Source: Pseudomonadota bacterium
GTDB taxonomy: Bacteria; Desulfobacterota; Syntrophia; Syntrophales; JADFWA01
DNA: 5,858 bases
NCBI GenBank assembly: GCA_030610915.1
Contig: JAUWQS010000118.1
Span: 1-5,858 of the forward strand
Direction of reading: 5' to 3'
Shown here: one piece after another, positions 1 through 5,118 of the stretch
How positions within the stretch are numbered: the first letter of the stretch is position 1
Layout of the letters: each line of letters starts with the position of its first letter
Notes under the pieces: model-generated
Seen by the model: the letters and a program-made list of their open reading frames with translations, nothing else
The model's database searches: none
Told to the model about the DNA's origin: nothing
Made by a program: the position numbers and the translations under genes

Positions 1-161
1 TACCGTTTTGGATCTATCCCATGTCTCGGTACATATACGATGGTATCTGAAGAGAGAACAAGGGCTTCTCCAAATTCATTTGTCATTATCCTTTCTTCAA
101 GACCTTCAAATGCATCGATCACCTGCAAGACGGTGCCGGAAATGATCCCCACGCGTTTCAT
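1..161 (-). CDS. Methylthioadenosine / purine nucleoside phosphorylase family protein, N-terminal part (runs off left edge)
   Basis: Read on the minus strand from the ATG at 161, the first 53 codons are open to the window edge. The product starts MKRVGIISGT and later reads VYVPRHG. In the MTAP/PNP family (5'-deoxy-5'-methylthioadenosine or methylthioinosine phosphorylase, a cytosolic purine-salvage enzyme) the first strand ends in a GIIGGT-like phosphate loop and a later strand in PRHG; the Thr and the Arg-His pair bind phosphate. Here these would be T10, R46 and H47. Ser8 replaces the usual Gly in the loop. The start at 161 is preceded by GGAG six bases upstream. An in-frame ATG at 173 would add four residues (MENH) but would place the GGAG inside the coding region. 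Roughly 200 residues should lie outside the window, so substrate preference (MTA, MTI or another nucleoside) cannot be judged. Family fairly likely, exact enzyme uncertain. Confidence 0.68.
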   Translation of the reverse strand, partial: MKRVGIISGTVLQVIDAFEGLEERIMTNEFGEALVLSSDTIVYVPRHGIDPKR

Positions 162-194
162 ATGATTCTCCATTATGAGAAAATATCTCAGGGA

Positions 195-223
195 CTATTA
201 CCAGATCAAAGGTATGCTGTCAA
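195..223 (-). promoter_or_regulatory. Putative sigma70-type promoter of the phosphorylase gene
   Basis: On the minus strand a perfect TTGACA (223-218) is followed, after a 17-bp spacer, by TAATAG (200-195), a weak -10 element matching the consensus at about three positions. It lies 34 bp upstream of the ATG at 161, a normal leader length. Support comes from the -35 box and the spacing only. Confidence 0.38.
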
Positions 224-344
224 AGACCGGATTGAGTTAGCAGTGCTGACGCATGAACTTGTCAGAGAACTGAACGTTGAAATTAGAAAACAGGTAACAC
301 TTTAGCCAAAATTTCTGACAGAATAACAGGATAAACAAGATTTT

Positions 345-405
345 GCCTGCCTGTGCGTGCCCCTGTCTGCGTCGCGGACACTACAGGCAGGCGCACGCAG
401 ACAGG
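345..405. repeat. GC-rich nested palindrome cluster
   Basis: Two inverted repeats interlock here. GCCTGCCTGT (345-354) pairs with ACAGGCAGGC (383-392), 10 of 10. CCTGTCTGCGT (362-372) pairs with ACGCAGACAGG (395-405), 11 of 11. The order arm1-arm2-arm1'-arm2' allows two mutually exclusive hairpins, or a pseudoknot if transcribed. The composition is much richer in GC than the flanks, which suggests an inserted repeat unit. No T-run follows, so a simple intrinsic terminator is unlikely. Confidence 0.7.
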
Positions 406-457
406 TCTCCCAAATTTCTACTTTCCAATTTCAAGTTTCAAGCCGTGAACGCTTACG
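406..457. repeat. Heptameric repeat module, copy 1 (four units)
   Basis: After TCTCCCAAA come four consecutive degenerate 7-bp units of the form TTCNANN, starting at 416, 423, 430 and 437, followed by CGTGAACGCTTACG. The same module, in reverse orientation and with three units, is found at 4875-4911. Part of the flank (ACGCTTAC) recurs at 5022-5029. The module is contiguous with the palindrome cluster at 345-405. Confidence 0.75.
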
Positions 458-464
458 TTTTTTC

Positions 465-494
465 TTTACAAGAGTACCCCGATTTGGATATAAA
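465..494 (+). promoter_or_regulatory. Putative sigma70-type promoter of the kinase operon
   Basis: TTTACA (465-470) and TATAAA (489-494) each match the sigma70 consensus at five of six positions and are separated by 18 bp. The predicted transcription start would be near 501, about 35 bp before the ATG at 537. It lies just downstream of the repeat module ending near 457. Its position argues that the kinase starts at 537 or 570, not at the upstream GTG at 357. Confidence 0.5.
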
Positions 495-536
495 TCCTGT
501 AGAAGTTTAAGAAGATTATTGAGAAAAGGTCCAGAG

Positions 537-2675
537 ATGTTCAAACCATTAAAGAAGAAGGAAGGAGAAATGGAACTCTCACAAATAATCCATGGAAGCA
601 CCATGCCCACCTTTGTAATAAACAAGGATCATATCGTTACCCATTGGAACAAGGCCCTGGAAATGCTTACCGGTTATCCTGCTGATGAAGTAATTGGAAC
701 GAGAAGACAATGGGCGGCCTTCTACTCAAAAGAAAGACCGGTTATGGCCGATCTTATAGTAAATGGAATAGGAGAGGAAGGCATAAAAAGATATTATGGC
801 GATAAATGGTGTAAGTCGCCTCTTATTGAAGGGGCATACGAAGCGGAAGATTTTTTTCCGGATAAAGGCGAAACGGGCAGGTGGTTTTTCTTTACTGCCG
901 CGCCGATTAGAGGACCTGAAGGGAATATGGCTGGTTCAATCGAAACACTTTGGGACACTACCGAGTCGAAGCAAATGCAATGCGAACGTGAAAACCATAT
1001 ACATCAGCTCTCAACCCTGTTGTCGATCTGCACAGCGCTGGGCGCTTCGTTGGATATTGAGGAAAGTTTCCGAATTGTAACGAACCAAATTATTGCCAAC
1101 TTCAACGTCGATAGCGTTGGAATTTACCTGATGGAGGGAAATTCTGATCTTCGTGTTGTCTATTCTTACGGATACTCTGAAAGCTTTTACCAGAAAGGAA
1201 GTAAGATAGGCCCGGATAGTATTATAGGTGAGACAGCAAGAAAAGGTAGAACAGCCATTTTTGAAGATGTAACTACGGTGAACACTCCATATAAGGAGAT
1301 TGTGTCAAAGGAAGGATTGAAATCGCTGGCCTATCTTCCTCTGATTTCAAAGGAAGGAAGCTTTGGCGTGGTCAGGATGTCGAGCCATACCTCGCGACGG
1401 TTTTCAGAAGACGATAAAAAACTTCTCGAACTGATCAGTAATCGTATTGCCCTTGTTATTGAAAATGCCAGGCTGCATCATCAACTGAAAATGTTCAGTC
1501 GGGATATGGAGTCAAAGGTAAAAGAGAAAACAGAAGAATTGGAGGAATCGTATCGCAATTTAGCAATTTCCGAGGAAAGATACCGGACCACGTTTGATGC
1601 GGATCCTAATCCGATCTTCCTTATGAGCAGAAGATCCTTAAGACTCCTGGATGTTAACGCGACGGCCGTCGATTGTTACGGACATGCAAGAGACGAACTT
1701 CTCAAGATGTCTTTTTGGGACCTTGGGTGTCGCAATGATCCTGAAATGATAGAGGGATTAAAAGATATCTCCTTGAATCAATTAAATTTTTATCCGAAAA
1801 GGATCCATCGGAGAAAGGGAGGGGATCCTTTTTATGTGAATATTCATATTCGCCTTGGTAGATATCTGGAAAGAGATATCCTGATCGCAACTACAACTGA
1901 TGTCACTGAAAGTGTGGAGAAGGATGCCCGGTTGGCTCAGGCGGAGAAGATGGCTGTTTTGGCTCAGGCAGGTAAAATGGCTACCTTAGGGACCATGGTA
2001 GCAAGTATTGCCCACGAAATAAATCAACCGCTCAATGTAATTCAGATATGCGCCGATTATTTTTTAAAAATGGTCAAAAGGGATGAAAAAATTGACAATG
2101 TAGATCTGGCCACAATGGCGGATGAAATCAAAAGCAATGTCCAGAGGGCTGCTGATTTCATAAAACATATGAGAGATTTTAGCAGGCAGCCTGAAATCGT
2201 AAAGAAGAAATTGAATATCAATGATCCCATTCGCGATGTCTTGGGGATGCTGGGCCAGCAGCTGAGAGTGCATCAGATAAGACTTGAACTGGATTTGGAT
2301 GATGCGTTGCCTCCGGTGCTGGCAGATCATAACAGGTTAGAAGAGGTATTTATCAACCTGGTGAACAATGCCATGGATGCTTTTAACAATGGAAAAATGG
2401 GGCATTACGACCGGGAAAAAATCTTAACACTAAGATCATTTTCTGAGAATGGTCAAGTTATAGTGACAGTCTCCGATACTGGGAAAGGCATTCCTCCAGG
2501 GATAATAAACAGGGTATTCGAACCATTTTTCACTACCAAGGAAGTCGGAAAGGGCACCGGATTGGGTATGAACATCAGTTATGAAATTGTTAAGAGTTTT
2601 GGCGGCGCCATTGAAGTGAAGAGCGAGATGGGCGAAGGCACTACATTCGAATTGAGATTTCCAGGCGCTGTTTAA
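537..2675 (+). CDS. Cytoplasmic PAS-GAF-PAS sensor histidine kinase
   Basis: This 712-residue soluble kinase should sense a cytoplasmic signal and autophosphorylate on histidine. With the ATG at 537 as residue 1, the order is: a PAS domain with a long insertion (about 13-144, including FVINKDHIVTHWN and GAYEAEDFFP), a GAF domain (about 155-312), a charged coiled coil (about 318-350), a second PAS (about 347-465), then the dimerisation helix and ATPase core. The H-box is AHEINQPL with His493. The N-box is INLVNNAMDA (Asn611), the G1 box SDTGKG (Asp647), the F-box FEPFFTTK (661-668) and the G2 box GKGTGLGM (671-678). All catalytic boxes are intact. No membrane segment and no receiver domain are present. 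Start 537 has AAAGG seven bases upstream; ATG 570 (MELSQ) is an equally plausible start with AAGGA. The open frame back to GTG 357 runs through repeats and is probably not translated. A 9-residue tandem duplication precedes the H-box. The ligands are unknown. Confidence 0.93.
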   Translation: MFKPLKKKEGEMELSQIIHGSTMPTFVINKDHIVTHWNKALEMLTGYPADEVIGTRRQWAAFYSKERPVMADLIVNGIGEEGIKRYYGDKWCKSPLIEGAYEAEDFFPDKGETGRWFFFTAAPIRGPEGNMAGSIETLWDTTESKQMQCERENHIHQLSTLLSICTALGASLDIEESFRIVTNQIIANFNVDSVGIYLMEGNSDLRVVYSYGYSESFYQKGSKIGPDSIIGETARKGRTAIFEDVTTVNTPYKEIVSKEGLKSLAYLPLISKEGSFGVVRMSSHTSRRFSEDDKKLLELISNRIALVIENARLHHQLKMFSRDMESKVKEKTEELEESYRNLAISEERYRTTFDADPNPIFLMSRRSLRLLDVNATAVDCYGHARDELLKMSFWDLGCRNDPEMIEGLKDISLNQLNFYPKRIHRRKGGDPFYVNIHIRLGRYLERDILIATTTDVTESVEKDARLAQAEKMAVLAQAGKMATLGTMVASIAHEINQPLNVIQICADYFLKMVKRDEKIDNVDLATMADEIKSNVQRAADFIKHMRDFSRQPEIVKKKLNINDPIRDVLGMLGQQLRVHQIRLELDLDDALPPVLADHNRLEEVFINLVNNAMDAFNNGKMGHYDREKILTLRSFSENGQVIVTVSDTGKGIPPGIINRVFEPFFTTKEVGKGTGLGMNISYEIVKSFGGAIEVKSEMGEGTTFELRFPGAV
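1932..1985 (+). repeat. 27-bp in-frame tandem duplication before the H-box
   Basis: Units 1932-1958 and 1959-1985 are adjacent and identical at 20 of 27 bases. They encode LAQAEKMAV and LAQAGKMAT, residues 466-474 and 475-483 of the kinase. Related kinases normally have one such segment (xAQAEKMAxLG) ahead of AHEINxP. The divergence between the units suggests the event is not recent. Confidence 0.8.
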
Positions 2676-2686
2676 GGGTATGAGAA

Positions 2687-4207
2687 ATGTCCAAGCTTTT
2701 ACTAATAGACGATGAGGAGGCGATTGTCAGGGTACTTTCCATTTCTTTAAAAAGCGATGGCTACGATGTGGTCACTGCCTATAGCGGTGAAGAGGGCCTG
2801 AAAGTATTTCAGCGGGAATTGCCGGATGTGGTTCTTGTAGACATAAAAATGCCAGGTATGGATGGGATCGAGGTCTTAAAGAGGATAAAAAATATCAACC
2901 CCGATACGGAGGTGATCATCATCACCGGCCATGGAGATATGCCATCCGCTATACAAGCCCTCCAATTGGGTGCATCGGATTTCATAAATAAACCCGTTAA
3001 AGATGAAGTTATGGCAATCGCCCTGAAGAGGGCCGAGGAAAGGTGTTTTATAAAGCGAAAGCTCAGGGAATATACTGAAGATCTGGAAAACATGGTCAAA
3101 ATCGCAACTGAAGAGGTGAAAAGGAAATCTGATTTCCAGGATAAATTGATTACCAGCTCCAACGACGGAATAGTGGCCACTGATGAAAAGGGAGATATAG
3201 TAATTTTTAATCCGGGAGCGGAGACAATATTCGGTTATGCGAGGCTTGAAGTTGTGAGAAAAGTGAATATCGATAGTCTATATCCCACCCCCATCGTGGA
3301 GGAATTCCGATTGGGTCTGGAGCAGAAAAAAAATGTAAAGGGCTTAGAAAACCGGCAAGAGGTTACGATACAGGCAAAGAACAGTGAATATGTGCCGACA
3401 GGATTTTCAGGGACTCTCCTATATGAGAAAGATATGGTTATCGGCAGCGTTGGATTTTTCCAGGACCTTAGAGAAATCAAACGCCTGGAGCGGGAATTGA
3501 TTCAGTCTGAAAGACTGGCCGCCATCGGGCAGACCGTGGCCGGTCTGGCACACTACATCAAGAATATATTAAGCGGACTTAAAGGAGGGGCTTATATTGT
3601 AAATATTTCACTTGACAAAAGTGATACGGATAAGCTAAAAACCGGTTGGCAGATGGTTGAAAGGAGTATCGGACGGATATCCCAGCTCGCTCTGGATCTG
3701 CTCTCCTTCTCCAAGGTGCGTGAACCGGAGTATCGGAATTGTTTCCCCAATGATATCGCTGAGGAGGTGGTTGAATTGATGGAAATGAGGGCAAGCCGGA
3801 ATCAGATTGAGATGACGAGGTATTTTGACCGGTCCATTGGTGAAGTTTCCATGGACCCGGATAGTGTTCATCGTATACTGCTCAACCTGATTTCCAATGC
3901 CATCGATGCCTGTCTCTTTGATGGCGATGTGAGTAAGAGATGGCAGATCCTTATAAAGACCGCCCTTGAAGGTGATAATATAATCAGGTTTGAGGTCACA
4001 GATAACGGTTGCGGTATGAGTGAGGAGGTAAGAGAAAAACTGTTTACATCTTTCTTTAGCACTAAAGGTGGAAAAGGCACAGGTCTTGGTCTGCTCGTCA
4101 CACGGAAGCTGGTAGAAGAACAGAAGGGGAAAATAGATGTCGTCTCTCTGTTGAGAGAAGGATCTTCTTTTATAATCAGGTTGCCGTATAACAAGGCGAT
4201 TCATTAA
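2687..4207 (+). CDS. Receiver-PAS-histidine kinase hybrid (N-terminal REC)
   Basis: This 506-residue soluble protein combines an N-terminal receiver with its own kinase core. The receiver (1-120) has acidic residues Asp8/Asp9, phosphoacceptor Asp52 in VDIKMPGMDG, Thr80 and Lys102, the full set for phosphorylation. A helical linker (about 121-150) leads to a PAS domain (about 151-265, SNDGIVATDEKGDIVIFNPG). The dimerisation helix carries the H-box GLAHYIKNIL with His289, where the usual HEIRNP is replaced by HYIKNI. The ATPase core has the N-box LNLISNAIDA (Asn404), G1 box DNGCGM (Asp439) and FFSTKGGKGTGLGL (456-469). The gene starts 11 bp after the stop of the upstream kinase, with an AAGGG overlapping that stop codon, so the two are almost certainly cotranscribed and the receiver is a natural phosphotransfer target of the first kinase (inference). 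No output domain or membrane segment is present. The function of the pathway is unknown. Confidence 0.93.
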   Translation: MSKLLLIDDEEAIVRVLSISLKSDGYDVVTAYSGEEGLKVFQRELPDVVLVDIKMPGMDGIEVLKRIKNINPDTEVIIITGHGDMPSAIQALQLGASDFINKPVKDEVMAIALKRAEERCFIKRKLREYTEDLENMVKIATEEVKRKSDFQDKLITSSNDGIVATDEKGDIVIFNPGAETIFGYARLEVVRKVNIDSLYPTPIVEEFRLGLEQKKNVKGLENRQEVTIQAKNSEYVPTGFSGTLLYEKDMVIGSVGFFQDLREIKRLERELIQSERLAAIGQTVAGLAHYIKNILSGLKGGAYIVNISLDKSDTDKLKTGWQMVERSIGRISQLALDLLSFSKVREPEYRNCFPNDIAEEVVELMEMRASRNQIEMTRYFDRSIGEVSMDPDSVHRILLNLISNAIDACLFDGDVSKRWQILIKTALEGDNIIRFEVTDNGCGMSEEVREKLFTSFFSTKGGKGTGLGLLVTRKLVEEQKGKIDVVSLLREGSSFIIRLPYNKAIH

Positions 4208-4226
4208 AAATCCAATGTTGATGTAT

Positions 4227-4353
4227 TCGTAAAAAGTCCCTCTGGCCTGTCATTTCGAGTGAAACGAGAAATTTTTATTCTGCAACCTATTGAAAAGATA
4301 AGATTTCTCCCGTTGGTCGAAATGACACATTAACGAAATCCGACTTTTTACGA
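4227..4353. repeat. 127-bp inverted-repeat element (MITE/REP-like)
   Basis: The ends TCGTAAAAAGTC (4227-4238) and GACTTTTTACGA (4342-4353) are perfect 12-bp inverted repeats. Inside them TGTCATTTCGA (4248-4258) and TCGAAATGACA (4317-4327) are a perfect 11-bp inverted pair, continued by a GAGAAAT/ATTTCTC match (4266-4272, 4303-4309). The whole can fold into one long, interrupted hairpin. I remember similar TGTCATTTCGA and CGTAAAAAGTC repeats as frequent in genomes of this kind, which I cannot verify here. It has no coding capacity, and no clear target-site duplication is visible. Lying 19 bp after the hybrid kinase stop, it could also end or attenuate the kinase transcript. Confidence 0.8.
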
Positions 4354-4419
4354 GACTGTCAATGTTTAATTGCCTGAGATCGGGGGTATATTTGCAGGTC
4401 AAATACGGGAGGGCATACA

Positions 4420-4809
4420 ATGGGTAAGAAGGTGCTTGTTGTTGATGATGATCCTGATATCATAACTTTTGTCGTAACAGTTCTGGAAGAAAACGGGTAT
4501 ACTTCTCTAATGGCCAAAAATGGGGAAGCAGGGATGATTAAAGCAAGGAAAGAGAATCCGGATCTGATTATCCTGGATATCCTGATGCCCAAAGAAAGCG
4601 GCATAAAGATGTACCGGGAATTAAAAGAGGATGAGTCTTTAAAGAAGATTCCTGTGATTGTCCTTTCTGGAATAGCGAGGAGGACATTCCTTCGTTCCCA
4701 GGAGGCGCTGACCGGACCTGGTGGTAATCCGGTGCCGGAGCCGGAGGCATACCTGGAAAAGCCTGTTGAGCCGGATGAACTTGCAGAAGCGATTGGGAAA
4801 TTAATATAA
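4420..4809 (+). CDS. Single-domain (CheY-like) response regulator with enlarged loop
   Basis: The 129-residue protein is a receiver domain only. The acidic pocket is VVDDD (Asp9-Asp11), the phosphoacceptor is Asp53 in ILDILMP, the switch Ser is Ser83 in VLSG and the conserved Lys is Lys114 in LEKPVEP. Between Ser83 and Lys114 there are 30 residues, against about 21 in CheY; the extra length forms a Pro/Gly-rich segment (GPGGNPVPEPEA) near the alpha4-beta5 output face. There is no DNA-binding or enzymatic output domain, so it probably acts by binding a partner or passing on a phosphoryl group. The ribosome binding site GGGAGG lies seven bases before the ATG and makes the start secure. It is 212 bp downstream of the hybrid kinase on the same strand, with an inverted-repeat element between, so it may be a separate transcript. 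Pairing with either kinase is inferred from proximity. Confidence 0.92.
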   Translation: MGKKVLVVDDDPDIITFVVTVLEENGYTSLMAKNGEAGMIKARKENPDLIILDILMPKESGIKMYRELKEDESLKKIPVIVLSGIARRTFLRSQEALTGPGGNPVPEPEAYLEKPVEPDELAEAIGKLI

Positions 4810-4874
4810 TTAGGTAATAGCTCAATAAATAGGGGCAAACTCCGGTATGTAAAAGTGATTGTAAATCTTAGCCA

Positions 4875-4911
4875 TTCACGGCTTGAAATTGGAAATTAGA
4901 AATTTGGGAGA
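4875..4911. repeat. Heptameric repeat module, copy 2 (three units, inverted)
   Basis: The reverse complement of this segment matches 406-450 almost exactly. Both have TCTCCCAAA, then 7-bp units, then CGTGAA. There is one substitution within the shared units, and copy 2 has three heptamers where copy 1 has four, so they differ by a clean one-unit gain or loss. Confidence 0.78.
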
Positions 4912-4984
4912 GATGAAACGAATTTACGAGTTGACAGGCTTCGGCGTGAGCTCAGTCGAGTCGTACAAAAGCATGAAGGCCGAG

Positions 4985-5030
4985 TTTCTAATTTCTATTT
5001 TCTAATTTCAATATTCAGTAAACGCTTACC
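4985..5030. repeat. Heptameric repeat module, copy 3 (five units)
   Basis: Five contiguous 7-bp units beginning at 4986, 4993, 5000, 5007 and 5014 each start with TTC and are followed by AACGCTTACC. The flank echoes GAACGCTTACG at 447-457 of copy 1. Together with copy 2 it forms the imperfect inner stem of the nested element. Confidence 0.65.
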
Positions 5031-5118
5031 GTGGATCGAGACCAACACTTTAAAAATGTAATCCCCTATTTATTGAGCTGATACGTATTACTCTTAAACG
5101 ATTAGAGAGGTGACATAA

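Larger units (their letters stand above)
162..536. other. Divergent intergenic region without a convincing gene
   Basis: This 375-bp stretch separates the minus-strand phosphorylase from the plus-strand kinase operon. From left to right it holds the putative minus-strand promoter (195-223), a stretch around 311-344 containing AACAGGATAAACAAGATTTT (reminiscent of dispersed repeats in environmental genomes), a GC-rich palindrome cluster (345-405), a run of 7-bp units (416-443) and the plus-strand promoter (465-494). A plus-strand frame 162-305 is open for 47 codons but has no ribosome binding site and overlaps the phosphorylase promoter, so I do not call it a gene. Confidence 0.6.
4819..5079. 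repeat. Nested inverted-repeat element, about 260 bp (MITE-like)
   Basis: This element fills most of the 309 bp between the response regulator and the next gene. The outer ends AGCTCAATAAATAGGGG (4819-4835) and CCCCTATTTATTGAGCT (5063-5079) are a perfect 17-bp inverted repeat. GTAAT lies just outside the left end (4814-4818), and its complement ATTAC lies at 5087-5091, seven bases further from the right end. Within, two heptamer-repeat arms (4875-4911 and 4985-5020) are roughly inverted to each other around a GC-richer core (about 4912-4984). No transposase is present; a 30-codon frame (4913-5005) lies across the core. It could be a non-autonomous mobile element or a structured RNA. Confidence 0.75.

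Noticed and set aside
162..305. 47-codon plus-strand frame starting at the CATATG shared with the phosphorylase start
   Set aside because: It has a plausible residue mix (ending in a helical stretch with HELVRELNVEIRKQ) but no ribosome binding site, it overlaps the minus-strand promoter, and I recognise no family. It could be a gene remnant.
357..536. N-terminal extension of the first kinase from the GTG at 357
   Set aside because: The 60 extra codons run through the palindrome cluster and heptamer repeats and over a good promoter (465-494); they resemble no domain, and starts at 537 or 570 have ribosome binding sites.
3635..4204. Long minus-strand frame of 189 codons opposite the hybrid kinase
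   Set aside because: It lies fully antisense to intact HisKA and ATPase boxes and has no recognisable domain; a shadow of the real coding frame.
4370..4392. TTGCCT ... TATATT as a promoter for the lone response regulator
   Set aside because: The spacer is only 11 bp, and no acceptable -35 box lies 16-18 bp before TATATT.
4359..4838. Minus-strand frame of 159 codons opposite the response regulator
   Set aside because: It covers the complete receiver gene in antisense and shows low-complexity Ser-rich sequence typical of shadow frames.
4875..5020. CRISPR array
   Set aside because: The units are 7 bp, contiguous and degenerate, without spacers, and no cas gene is present.
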